Shown: positions 46,210 to 55,826 of the stretch, piece by piece
How positions within the stretch are numbered: position 1 is the stretch's first letter
How the letters are laid out: every line of letters starts with the position of its first letter
Assembly (NCBI GenBank): GCA_018398585.1
Contig: JAGTTD010000001.1
Span: 28,155,438 to 28,219,437, forward strand
Reading direction: 5' to 3'
Source of the DNA: Simmondsia chinensis
Taxonomy: Eukaryota; Streptophyta; Magnoliopsida; Caryophyllales; Simmondsiaceae
Length of the DNA: 64,000 nucleotides
Made by a program: the position numbers and the translations under genes
Notes under the pieces: model-generated
Databases searched by the model: none
The model's input: the letters and a program-made list of their open reading frames with translations, nothing else
Told to the model about the DNA's origin: nothing

Positions 46210-46975
46210 ATACTTCCCCCCTTCAAAAACCCCTATCTTGAAGGTTCAAGGTAATTCTAAGCCATTCTCTAATAGTAAAAATCATCCCTGATCAAATACT
46301 AAAATTAAAAGGAAATAAAATGATATGATAATATAAATAGTTTTCATTAATTAAAAGGAAAAATAATTAAAATCTTTTAACTAGCCCACCAATAAGAGAC
46401 AGGGGAAATGAGCCATTTAGCAAAAATTTAGGTGTGAAAATGTAATTTGGCCTTTTAGGGTTTTCTTATTTCAAATCTTCAAAATTTGAAAGAAATTTGA
46501 TAGGAAGGCAGTGGTGGCAACCATGGTTTAGGATGGTCGACCCTTTACGACGTGGAATAATTGTGTGGCAGTAGCTGGGCTTTGCAACCTGATTGCTGAG
46601 TAAGGTGGAGGCTTTGACGGGCGTCATAGCTGTGGTGGGCTTAGTAGAGATGGCTCCAATGAGGGATGACGAGGAGGAGGAGGTGATGGTGGAGGTGGTG
46701 GCAGTGATGCAATGTCATAGGTTGAGGCGAAGATTGCTGAGTTTGGCTAGTTGTGTAGTGCTTATAGGGGAAGAGTTATGGGTAGTGGACAACGATTGAG
46801 CGGCTGTGGTGGCGGTAGAAAACCATGTAGCAGCGGTTTGTGGCAGATACGGTGAGGGTTTTGATGCGGATTTTAGGTTCCCTAAGGGACGAGGTGACGG
46901 AGATGGTGGTGGAGGGAATAGGTGAGGGTCTCGAGGGTGGTTACAATGGCTGTGGCTCGATGTGGTGGTAGCTGA

Positions 46976-47215
46976 GTTCGGCCAGATGTCTCAGGGAAAG
47001 GGAGACTATGAATTATGGTTAGAGAGTGGGTGGAGAAAAAGAGGAGGGGGGGGGGGGGGGGGGGGTCGAATTAATTCAAAATCTTTCTTCATTTAAGTGC
47101 TCACAATTTATAAGGAGTCGGCGAGACTTAAATGTAATTATATAGCAAAGTACAAATACTAATAATCTACCATAACTAGATTATTCTATCTATTGCTATG
47201 TTTTGGCTTGCATCA
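46976..47215 (-). repeat. LTR 2 of the array, with 20-G run
   Basis: Shares its right half with LTRs 1, 3 and 4 and the block AGGGAGACT-ATTAGAATTA-like with 3 and 4. A run of 20 G (47046-47065), a C run in LTR sense, replaces the GA-rich tract of LTR 3. Confidence 0.7.
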
Positions 47216-48098
47216 ATACTTTCCTCTTCAAAGACCCTTATCTTGAAGGTTTAGGATAATACTGAGCCATTTTCTATCAATAAAAATCCTCTCTGATAAA
47301 ATATTAAAACTAAAAGTAAATAAAATGATAGGATAATATAAATGTTTTTCATTAATTAAAAGGTAAAATAACAAAAATCTTATAACTACCAGGCGAGGAA
47401 TAACGATGTGGCAGTAGCTGGGCTTTATGAACTGATTGTCGGGAGAAGTGGAGGTGTCGATGGGCATTGTAGCTATAGCGGGCTTAGTACATGAGGCTAC
47501 AAAGGGGTACGACGACGAGGAGGATGCGACGGCGGAGGTGGTGACAGTGATGCAGTGTCATAGGTCGTGATGAAGATAGCTGAGTTGGGCCAAATGTCTA
47601 GTACCTGTGAAGGAAGAGTCGTGGACAGCGGGCAACGATTGAGCTACGTTAGTGGCGGTTGAAAGCCTTGTAGTGGTGGTTTGTGGCAGGGTTGGTGAGG
47701 GTTTCCATAGTTTTAGAAGATTCAAGAGGATTTTTGGTGCCCTAAGGGAGGAGGCGATGGCTGTGGTGGTGGGGAAACACTGTCGGAGGCATCTAGGGTG
47801 GTTATAGTGGCGATGTCGATGTTAGTGACAGGGACAATGACGATGCTGTTGTTTGTGGTTGCGATAGGGGCTGCAAAAGTGGCAGTTACTAAGGCCGTGA
47901 TGGTGGCGTGGCGCCATCGCCTATGGTGTTGATGCTAGTAGAGGTAGATTAGGTGGTTTTTTCACCTAAATTTCCACTCTTCTGTCTTTCTTTTAATCGA
48001 TACAAAGTCAACAAGCATCTTCTATACTTTCTCAGTTTTGAATTGCATTTCATCTAAAATTAATGGATCGTTTATGACCTTCATTGATTGATGTCTAC

Positions 48099-48111
48099 GA
48101 CTCTAATACCA
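48099..48111 (-). other. Primer binding site of the array element
   Basis: The minus strand reads TGGTATTAGAGTC two bases after the LTR end, one of the common variants of the tRNA-Met site. Confidence 0.65.
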
Positions 48112-48113
48112 AA

Positions 48114-48416
48114 TGATGCAAACCAAATTGTTTGATAGTAATATACAAAAAATCAGAAGAGGTAAGGGTATAAATTAGGAATAGGGAGACTAATAATTAG
48201 AATTAGGGGAGGAGGATGAAAGAGAGAGGGAAAGGCAAGGAAAGGCAGAGAGAGAGAGTTCCAAGAGAGAGAGAGATTTCATTCCAATTCATTCATTACA
48301 ATACTCTTTATTTATAAAGAAATAGAGCGACTAAATGTAAATATATAAAAGTCTAAATTGGAATAATATACCCTAACTAGATTATTCTAACTATTCCTAT
48401 ATTTTGGCTCGTATCA
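48114..48416 (-). repeat. LTR 3 of the array, best preserved (303 bp)
   Basis: On the minus strand it starts TGATACGAGCC and ends GGTTTGCATCA. TTTATAAATAAAG is the TATA-like box and GA/CT repeats follow. Confidence 0.78.
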
Positions 48417-48838
48417 ATACTTTAAATTCTTTTGATAACAACTTCATCTCTCCCATAACTCTATAAATATTGGCCTTCATCGTAGTGGAAGAGTTTGGAC
48501 AAATTTTTGAGTCTCCCTCTCCTTATCTATCTTTATCTCAGCCTCCCTCCCCCTTCACTCCTATAACTTATACTTGTAAATATTTTACTCATTGTACGGA
48601 ATATTCCATTATATACAAATGTACATCTTTTGCTGAGACTGGTTGATTGATTCATTCATTGGTTTGAAGATTGAATTGATTGATTTCTGTTGGATTGATT
48701 TGGTTCATATCACATTTTTGCTTATTTCATAGGCCAAAACAACATTCTTTTATTTCAATTTGTCACCAACATTGAGCTTTAGTTAACGAGTACAAACTTA
48801 CAAGCATGAACTATCTTAGGCCTCCTAGGTAAGTAATG
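48417..48838. other. Unassigned AT-rich stretch
   Basis: No ORF and no repeat match was noticed. It lies between LTR 3 and the chromovirus target duplication, and is the original neighbour of LTR 4 (52551-52858). Confidence 0.4.
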
Positions 48839-49223
48839 TGTTGTGATTTCCTTTGTTTGGCTGCTTTTGAGTCATGGAATGGTTGTATAGTTTGAGCAAT
48901 GCGTTTTGATGTAATGATTCAAATGTGAGTTAGTGAGTCTTTAGGCGCCAAAGTCGGTTAGTTGGTCAAGCAAGGTCAAATGTGGCGGCTAGTTGTTTTT
49001 TGGTAGTAAAAGCTGGTATAAGTCGGTTAGGAGCCAAGCGTTGGTTCAATGTACCAAGATCTATTATAAATAGATCTAAAAACCATGTAATATCTTCATT
49101 CAATCAATAAAAATCTGATTCCCTTTTGGATAATCTCTCTAATTCTCATCTAATTCAATTCTCTTCTCATCTTACTTCTCTTCCACAAGGTTAGCTCTCA
49201 ATCTTTTAAATTGGAAGCTAACA
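48839..49223 (+). repeat. 5' LTR of the deleted chromovirus
   Basis: TGTTGTGATTTCC to AAGCTAACA; contains TATTATAAATAG near 49065 as the TATA box and AATAAAAAT near 49106. Confidence 0.93.
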
Positions 49224-49278
49224 ATTGGTATCAGAGCCAGGTTAGGCACAATTTCGAATTTGAATTTTGTCATCATCA

Positions 49279-50043
49279 ATGACCGGAAGGCCTAGTACAC
49301 GTTCTGGAGGTGTAAATGCAGCTTTTGCTGCTAATGTTGATCCTAATGAAACATTTGCTTCGATTGTTGGTGGAAATTCTGCAGCCAGACCTGAGTTTAT
49401 TACTCATACTCAGCTTAGGGCGCAAATGGATGAAATGTACAAGTTGCAGATGGATATGATGATGAATCGAATTTAATAGGTGCAGGATGAACATGATTTG
49501 AAGATTTCTGATTAAATGCAACAACAGACTCAACGTCTTGAGGACAAGATTGGTTGATTACAGGATCAAATTAACCGGAAACTGGAACAAGATAAGAAGT
49601 TTGTTGAGCAAGTGCAGCAGCAATCCTTGCATTTTGAGGAAAAACTGATTGAATTGCAAAATTAGGTCAACAAACATTGTGAATCTTCTATAAATGGAAC
49701 TCTTCGATTTACTAGTTAGCTAATTCCTCCAGCAGAACTAAGGCAACCGCGAGTTCACTTTGACAGTGTTGAAAGTTTTGTCCGGAATCGCAGTGGATCT
49801 CCTTTGATTCAAACTGAGTTTAGACCTCTAAATCGTAACAAGACAATTGATACTCGACTTCCAGAGGCTAATGCTGCTGCAAGGACTCATGATTAATCCA
49901 TAGAACAAGCACATTCTTAGTTATTTGGATAGAATTCAGGTTTGAATACCAGACCTCCAGATTCTGTGTTGCATAACGAAAATCCATCTGATGAATTTGA
50001 ACATCAAGATAGGCCGCCAGATCAGCATCATCAATGAAGAACA
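49279..50043 (+). pseudogene. 5' part of chromovirus gag with many stops
   Basis: In frame with the large ORF at 50044. MTGRPSTRSGGVNAAF and a glutamine-rich coiled-coil-like stretch are readable, but at least nine TAA/TAG codons interrupt it, most where glutamine would fit the surrounding Q-rich sequence. Translation of the downstream frame would need the ATG at 50044. Confidence 0.75.
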
Positions 50044-51903
50044 ATGAGTAATGATCTTACATCCAGTAATAGGAGCAAAGCTTTCAGACAACCTCGAGTG
50101 CAAATTGAACCTTTTGATCCCATACAACCTCAATCGTGGTTGGGAAGGTGTGATCAATACTTCCATTTTTACAACATAAGTGAAGCTAAAAAGGTAGAAT
50201 TGGTAGCAGTGCATCTTCATGGAGATCATGAAGTATGGTTCTATAGTGTGTTGAAAAGCAATCCAAATCTTTATTGGGGTGAGTTCGTGGAAGAATTATG
50301 TGAGCCCTATGGAGAAGAGGACATTGGCGATGTTGTTGATAACTTTAACAAGGTATATCAAATGACTACTGTGAGTGAGTACATGACGAGGTTTGAGAAC
50401 CTACGAGCTAGCATGATAGCCACTTATCCACAAGCTACAGAGGCATACTATGTCTCTAGCTTCATTAGTGGATTGAGACCAAGAATCAAGAACATGGTGA
50501 AGGCCATTGGGCCAAGGACTTTGTCTAAAGCATATGCCTGGGCTAAGTTGATGAAAATGTTGGGTCTCGATTATGCTATTGAGTATCATAGGGGAAAAGA
50601 AAATTTGGCAGCTGATGCACTTCCACGAAAATTTGAAGATTGTGAGCAGGGTTCTTGTAGGGCAGTATCCATTGTCTTACCATCTTGGATGGAAGAAGTT
50701 CATAAGTCCTATGAAGATGATTCCTTTGCTCAAGAATGCATTATTGCTGGCAGTGTGAAGGATTCAGGTAGTAATGATGCTAACACAGAGACATCAGTCC
50801 AAAAAGGCATCATCCGGTTGAAGAACAGGCTGTATATTGGTTCTTCTACAGATCTGAGAGATCAAATTGTCAGTGCTTCACACGATTCAGCATGGGGAGG
50901 TCATTCAGGAATTGAAGGAACATATCAGAGGGTAAAGGCACATTTCACTTGGCCCGGTATGAAGAAGACAGCTTCTGATTTTGTGAGAGCTTGTGAAGTC
51001 TGTCAACAGACTAAATTGGGAGATCATCGTTACCAAGGTCTTCTACAACCACTTCCTATTCCTGAGAGTGCTTGGATTAACATAAGCATGGATTTTATAG
51101 AAGGGTTGCCGAATTCAGATGGCAAGAAAGTAATTTGGGTTGTGGTGGATCGCTTCACCAAATATAGTCACTTTATCTCCTTAATTCGTCCTGTTACTGC
51201 AGTAAAGTTGGCTAAAAGCTTCCTTGATAACATATACAAATTACATGGATTGCCTCAATCCATTGTATCTGATCAAGATAAGATCTTTACAAGCAATTTT
51301 TGGAGAGAATTGTTCAAGTTGTTGGGAACGACATTGGCTCTTAGCTCGTCCTATCATCCCCAAATAGATGGACAAACCGAACGAGTCAATCAATGCATTG
51401 AGCAGTACCTTAGAAGTATGGTTTTCTTGCATCCAAAGGCGTGGAACCGTTGGCTTTCTTTAGCTGAGTATTGGTTCAATACTCATGTTCATGCATCTAT
51501 TGGCACTTCTCCCTTCAAAGCTCTCTATGGATACGATCCTCCCACTCCTTTCATGCTTCAGAAAGTAACTTTAGTAGTACCCGAAGCTATTGATTTGATA
51601 CAGCAAAGGAAGCATATGATGCAAGTTCTTAAGGACAATCTGCTTCAAGCACAAGCAAGGATGAAACTATATGCTGACAAAAAAAGGGTAGACAAGAATT
51701 ATGACGTTGGTGACATGGTCTACCTCAAATTATGGCCTTATATAGAGTCCTCTTGGGTTGTCAGGAGAAATGTCAAGCTAAGTGCTCACTTCTTTGGCCC
51801 ATACAACATATTGGAAAAGATTGGCAAAGTGGCGTACAGACTTGACTTACCTCCTAACTCGTACATTCACCCCGTGTTTCATGTGTCTTTACTCAAAAAG
51901 TAG
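50044..51903 (+). CDS. Gag-integrase fusion ORF, 619 codons
   Basis: Residues 1-167 are the gag core (PRVQIEPFDPIQPQSW, WFYSVLKSNPNLYWGEFVEE, YYVSSFISGLRPRIKNMV). At about nt 50547 the frame passes straight into the end of RNase H (LMKMLGLDYAIEYHRGKENL, AADALPRKFE), so some 2.1 kb present in the related element at 58-61 kb is missing. Integrase is complete: HHCC zinc motif (HSGIEGTYQRV, CEVCQQTK), the catalytic Asp in SMDFIEG, Asp in IVSDQD and Glu in GQTERVNQ, then the SH3-like part (DVGDMVYLKLWPY). The frame ends at TAG 51901-51903 before the chromodomain. Being open for 619 codons beside a gag leader full of stops is odd. No expression evidence. Confidence 0.85.
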   Translation: MSNDLTSSNRSKAFRQPRVQIEPFDPIQPQSWLGRCDQYFHFYNISEAKKVELVAVHLHGDHEVWFYSVLKSNPNLYWGEFVEELCEPYGEEDIGDVVDNFNKVYQMTTVSEYMTRFENLRASMIATYPQATEAYYVSSFISGLRPRIKNMVKAIGPRTLSKAYAWAKLMKMLGLDYAIEYHRGKENLAADALPRKFEDCEQGSCRAVSIVLPSWMEEVHKSYEDDSFAQECIIAGSVKDSGSNDANTETSVQKGIIRLKNRLYIGSSTDLRDQIVSASHDSAWGGHSGIEGTYQRVKAHFTWPGMKKTASDFVRACEVCQQTKLGDHRYQGLLQPLPIPESAWINISMDFIEGLPNSDGKKVIWVVVDRFTKYSHFISLIRPVTAVKLAKSFLDNIYKLHGLPQSIVSDQDKIFTSNFWRELFKLLGTTLALSSSYHPQIDGQTERVNQCIEQYLRSMVFLHPKAWNRWLSLAEYWFNTHVHASIGTSPFKALYGYDPPTPFMLQKVTLVVPEAIDLIQQRKHMMQVLKDNLLQAQARMKLYADKKRVDKNYDVGDMVYLKLWPYIESSWVVRRNVKLSAHFFGPYNILEKIGKVAYRLDLPPNSYIHPVFHVSLLKK

Positions 51904-52116
51904 GTGAAGAAAGGAGTTAAAAGTTCAAAGGAGGCACCTGAAGTTGGATCAAATGGCTCGCTGCTGCTGCAACCTGTTGCTCATAAGGCCACCCGAGAGC
52001 TGAATGTCGCAGACAGAGCTGTTCACAAAGTGCTGGTACAATGGTGGAACTTGGACAGGAACTTTGCCACATGGGAGGAACTTGCATTTTTAAGAGTCAA
52101 TTTCCCAATCTTTTTC
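51904..52116 (+). pseudogene. Chromodomain of the deleted chromovirus, cut off by a stop
   Basis: The frame continues past TAG with VLVQWWNLDRNFATWEELAF and VNFP, the chromodomain pattern VLVQW-L----ATWE-L--L---FP. In chromoviruses this domain guides integration by binding histone marks. The stop before it would remove it from the fusion protein. Confidence 0.75.
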
Positions 52117-52152
52117 TCTTTGAGGACAAGGAGCTTTTCAAGAGAAGGGGAA

Positions 52153-52547
52153 TGTTATGATTTCCTTTGTTTGGTTGATTTTGAGTCATGTAATGGTTGT
52201 ATAGTTTGAGTAATGAGTTTTGATGTAATGATTCAAATGTGAGTTAGTGAGTCTTTAGGCGCCAAAGTCGGTTAGTTGGTCAAAATGTGGCGGCTAGCTA
52301 TTTTTTGGCGGTAAAAGCTGGTATAAGTCGGTTAGGAGCCAAGTGTTGGTTCAAAGTATCAAGATCTATTATAAATAGATCTAAACCATGTAATATCTTC
52401 ATTCAATCAATAAAAATCTAATTTCCTTTTGGATAATCTCTCTCTAACTCTCATCTCCTTCTCTAATTCTCATATAATTCAATTCTCTTCTCATCTTACC
52501 TCTCTTCCACAAGGTTAGCTCTCAATCTTTTAGATTGGAAGCTAACA
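52153..52547 (+). repeat. 3' LTR of the deleted chromovirus
   Basis: Direct repeat of the 5' LTR, with a short CT-rich expansion near 52440. Confidence 0.93.
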
Positions 52548-52550
52548 TAA

Positions 52551-52858
52551 TGGATGTGAACCAAATTATTTGATGGCAATATAGTAGAAATTAGAAGAGG
52601 TAAGCGTAGAAGTTAGGCAAAGGGAGACTTAGAATTAGGGTTAGAGGGAGAACGGAGAAAGAGACCCCGCGGGGGGGGGGGGGGGGGGGCGCACGGGAAA
52701 TAGATTTCATTTTAATTTATTCAGAAGCATTCTTCATTTCAATGCTCACTTTTTATAATGAGACAAAGAGAATTGAATGTAAATATATAAAAGTATAAAT
52801 ACTAATAATCTATCGTAATAAGATTATTCTTGCTATTTCTATATTTTGGCTCGCATCA
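52551..52858 (-). repeat. LTR 4 of the TRIM-like family, with 19-G run
   Basis: On the minus strand it starts TGATGCGAGCC and ends near GGTTCACATCCA. A 19-G run lies at 52671-52689. Sequence at 52859-53000 matches that to the right of LTRs 1 and 2, including a purine tract on the minus strand. The chromovirus inserted exactly at its outer edge. Confidence 0.72.
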
Positions 52859-53190
52859 ATACTTTCCTCTCCAAAGACCCTTATCCTGAAGGTTCAGGGT
52901 AATATTGAGCCATTTTTTTTCAATAAAAAATCCTCTCTAATCAAATATTATAATTAAAAAGAAATAAAATGATAAGATAATATTTTTTTTTCTTTAATCC
53001 TTAGTTAGAATTAGTACTCAACTCTTTTCATGTTTGAAAAGAAGTTTGTTGGCCATACAAGCGACTTAGTTGTATCGTTATTTGTACTGGCTATGTATTC
53101 CTTGAAATCATTAATAAAATAAGCATTTTGTTGAATATGTCTCTCAATTTGGTAGTTCCTTTTGTTTATTTTTCTTACCTACGGATCATT
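52859..53190 (-). other. TRIM internal sequence, then 3' sequence of the minus-strand Tat element
   Basis: To about 53000 it matches the internal side of the TRIM family. The rest joins across the LINE to 55827 and reads as the region after the Tat integrase. No ORF. Confidence 0.45.
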
Positions 53191-53932
53191 GAGTTGATCC
53201 TCAAGGGGGCGATTTTTGGGTGATTTTTTGCCAGCGACTAGGGCACGCGCGTGAGGGCATGTGCGGTGTCGTATAGGGTTGGGTCCGGTGGCGTTGCATT
53301 CGCCGGCGCCTCCACTTCCTGGTGGTGGTGTCCGCTGGTGGTTCCGGCGACCGTGTGAGTGTGAAAAGCATGAGAGAGGGTGCTGGGGGTTAGGTTTGTG
53401 GGAGGAAGATGTAGGACGTTCGAGGCTTCGCTCCGGCAAGCCCATCACTGGCAACTGGCCCTTGGTGGTTCGCCTCTCCCTTCTCGGCCTTCTGGTGGTT
53501 GTCCGGTGACCCCTGGTGGCATGGCGGTTGCGCGGCAGCCACTTTCTCTCTACTGGCAATTTGGGGTCTTCGATTTCTCTCTCCAGATTTGGGCTTTGGC
53601 TTGTAAGTTACCTTACGTCCTCCTTGGTGTGGTGTCTTCGGTTGGTTGGGGTCCTTCTTCATCGGTTTCCTTGGTTGGTGAGGGGTGGCGGCGGAGCACG
53701 GTGGTGTGCGCACCAAACCCTAATTCCCTCATTTTTGTTGCTTGATTTGGAAAGTGTGGGTGGTTGGGATATTTCCCTAAGATCTTGCACTTGCCATATT
53801 TGTTGTTTGATTTGAATTTTTTGAACTCTCACGTGGTGGTTTGGGCTGATTTGGGTGGTTCTTGGGTGGCTTGTGGTGGTTTCCGGTGAGGGTGCATAAT
53901 AATTCAGATTTTGTATCTTTTTTTGGAACTTC

Positions 53933-54952
53933 GTGAGCTTCATGGCTGAGTCTCCAGTTCCGGATTACATTTATTATGAGCCTCAATGTGATGGGGGAAA
54001 TAGAGCTTCTACTTCAACCATTAACAATGAGCTTTCGTTGCATTTTGTCCCCCCTACGCATGTCGATGGTAAGGTTGTTACATCTACCGTTGGTCGTAAT
54101 ACGGGGCCCACTGTGGAGAGATGGGATCGCACCCTTATGGGCTGTACTGTCGAAGGTCGGGTTTTGTATTCCTGTGGTGTAGCTATAGCAAAACTACTAT
54201 GGGGTTCAAAAGACCTTGAATGTGTTCTCTTCCATGACAACTTGTTTTATTTCCGGTTCAATACTATTGAGGCATCGGAGAAGGTCCTTCGGCGTGGCCC
54301 TTGGCATCTCAAAGGTTACACTCTCTACCTTGAACGTTGGAGTGGAAAACTTCCCCCGTATAACTTTCCTAGTTTGCCTATTTGGGTTAGACTCCATGGT
54401 TTGCATGCGTCTATGTGGACACCGGATGCACTTAGCGCTGTTGGTACTTCCTTGTACATGGACAAGCCTACTTTTGAGGCAACAGCAATGAGTTATGCTA
54501 GGGTTTGTGTACAACTTGACGCTAAGGTGGCACCGATTAAGCAATTGCTCGTTGACTATGGAGCGAATGAGTTGTTTCCTATTGAGGTTACGTATGAGTG
54601 TCTCCCTAAATGTTGTACAATGTGCCATGTTTTTGGTCATTCATTCCAAGACCCTAAAGAACCGGCCCCCACTAGCAAGCCCGCTGGGAGGGCTGGGAAA
54701 AATCGCCGGAAAAAGAAGAACTGCCGCCGTAAGAAGGTGGCAGCTGAAGCACCAACGGGCCAAGAGGTGACTCAAGAGGACGCCGCCATGGGAGGTGGCA
54801 TGGAGCCCACCTTGGGGTCGGCACAGGACACCCTATTGAGGGCTCGTGTTGGGCTAGGGGTTGGGATGCAAGAAGGTGAGGGTGGGGTTTCAAATGGGCC
54901 ACCAATTGGGCCTGTGGTTGCTGTTGGGCAGGCTGAGGTCAATGGGACATGA
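53933..54952 (+). CDS. LINE ORF1 (DUF4283 and zinc-knuckle protein)
   Basis: 339 codons (or 336 from the second ATG at 53942). The DUF4283 domain (about residues 60-145) includes LLWGSKDLECVLFHDNLFYF, VLRRGPWHLKGYTLYLERW and LPIWVRLHGLHASMWTPDAL. A zf-CCHC_4 motif follows (YECLPKCCTMCHVFGHSFQD) but has proline where the last Cys should be. A basic stretch (GKNRRKKKNCRRKK) could bind nucleic acid or act in nuclear entry. ORF1 proteins coat LINE RNA. The frame is intact, but with no ORF2 in this copy it could only act with other LINEs. Later sequence near 55500 (KKQPQVRNKKSKGKKKS) suggests the original ORF1 was longer. Confidence 0.82.
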   Translation: MSFMAESPVPDYIYYEPQCDGGNRASTSTINNELSLHFVPPTHVDGKVVTSTVGRNTGPTVERWDRTLMGCTVEGRVLYSCGVAIAKLLWGSKDLECVLFHDNLFYFRFNTIEASEKVLRRGPWHLKGYTLYLERWSGKLPPYNFPSLPIWVRLHGLHASMWTPDALSAVGTSLYMDKPTFEATAMSYARVCVQLDAKVAPIKQLLVDYGANELFPIEVTYECLPKCCTMCHVFGHSFQDPKEPAPTSKPAGRAGKNRRKKKNCRRKKVAAEAPTGQEVTQEDAAMGGGMEPTLGSAQDTLLRARVGLGVGMQEGEGGVSNGPPIGPVVAVGQAEVNGT

Positions 54953-55798
54953 GATGGGCTTATCGGTAATGGACAGCGGGCTGAGATGGATGATCGGGAT
55001 GGGCCACGGGTTGCGGGCCTACCTTCCTCTACTTGGCCCACACTTCCGTCACCTACTAGGCTGAATTCGAGTGCCCGGACTGGGCTTGTCACGGCCCCCC
55101 ATGTTGTTGGGGGGGATCCTATGCTTTCTGGGCCTCAAGGCCCAGAACCGGGGGTGGGACAGCCCAGCGCACCTCTAGCACTGGGCTTCCCGAAGGCCGT
55201 GGGCCTTCGGGTTCCTCTACCGGGCCTTTTAGGGCCCCGGTTTCTTCTCCCCAGCTTGGTTGTTCAGACTGGGCTGAGGACCGTTTGTGCCTCTCAAAGT
55301 TCCGTGTTGCGTCTGATTCGTCTACTAGTAAGGAGGACTTGAGTCGAGAAAGTATTCCAAGTAACTACGCTATGGGTTCTAGTAACCGGGACATGTCTTC
55401 TGACACTTGGACATTGCTACTACTGTTGAGCCTGAAGAGAATTCAGCGGTTCAGCCTTAGATTGAATGTTGGATGACTACAGTGGCTTCGAAGAAGCAGC
55501 CTCAAGTTAGAAACAAGAAATCTAAGGGCAAGAAGAAATCCTGATTTTTATCGTCTCGATCGCTTCGGATTTACTTTGATGTATTGATGTACTCATTGTT
55601 TTTCCTTGTCTTCTTTTTTAGAGGTTTGTACTTAGGAGTTTCTTTGATGTTCATTTGTATTTCCTCTTTGTTGCTTTTGCGTGTTTTACTTTCTTTTTGA
55701 TTGCTTTTATAGGCTTCGGCCAGCTTGGGGTATGCCCCTCTTGCTCATGTATGGACATACATTGGTGGGTTTTTTTGATATATATACACTGACTTATC
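54953..55798 (+). other. LINE 3' part: remnant of ORF1 tail and 3' UTR
   Basis: Continues as proline- and glycine-rich coding-like sequence broken by stops and shifts, then a T-rich 3' UTR ending in GACTTATCA and poly-A. Confidence 0.6.
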
Positions 55799-55826
55799 AA
55801 AAAAAAAAAAAGAGTTGATCCTCAAG

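Larger units (their letters stand above)
46060..48416 (-). mobile_element. Tandem array of a small non-autonomous LTR element (three LTRs, two internal regions)
   Basis: On the minus strand the order is LTR (48114-48416), primer site (48099-48111), internal region, LTR (46976-47215), internal region, partial LTR (46060-46209). The two internal regions share long blocks, for example GATGTGGCAGTAGCTGGGCT near 47413 and TGTGTGGCAGTAGCTGGGCT near 46562, and GTCATAGGT near 46716 and 47558. None encodes gag or pol. LTRs near 300 bp and an internal region under 1 kb fit TRIM-type elements, for which such arrays are known. Confidence 0.65.
48839..52547 (+). mobile_element. Deleted chromovirus (Ty3/gypsy, Reina-like), 3709 bp
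   Basis: LTRs at 48839-49223 and 52153-52547 both end GAAGCTAACA and are flanked by the perfect 5-bp duplication TAATG (48834-48838 and 52548-52552). The tRNA-Met primer site TGGTATCAGAGCC begins at 49226; the polypurine tract AGAGAAGGGGAA lies at 52141-52152. Protease, reverse transcriptase and most of RNase H are missing, yet the remaining gag and integrase form one open frame. A chromodomain remnant identifies the chromovirus branch. Short LTRs suggest the Reina lineage (less certain). LTR divergence is around 5% by eye. Confidence 0.92.
53206..55811 (+). mobile_element. L1-type LINE carrying ORF1 only (half-LINE), 2.6 kb
   Basis: Perfect 15-bp duplications GAGTTGATCCTCAAG at 53191-53205 and 55812-55826, and a terminal A run at 55799-55811, mark target-primed reverse transcription. 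A GC-rich 5' region of 0.7 kb leads into ORF1. After ORF1 the sequence is proline/glycine-rich coding-like, then a 3' region. No endonuclease or reverse transcriptase is present. It inserted into the minus-strand Tat element. Confidence 0.9.

Noticed and set aside
46593..46799. 68-codon valine/glutamate-rich frame
   Set aside because: Low-complexity GGTGGTGGC/GAGGAGG composition; the homologous region at 47.4-47.9 kb is not open in the same frame.
53179..53559. Arginine/proline-rich minus-strand frame in the LINE 5' region
   Set aside because: Antisense to the LINE leader, composition driven by GGTGG repeats, no family resemblance.
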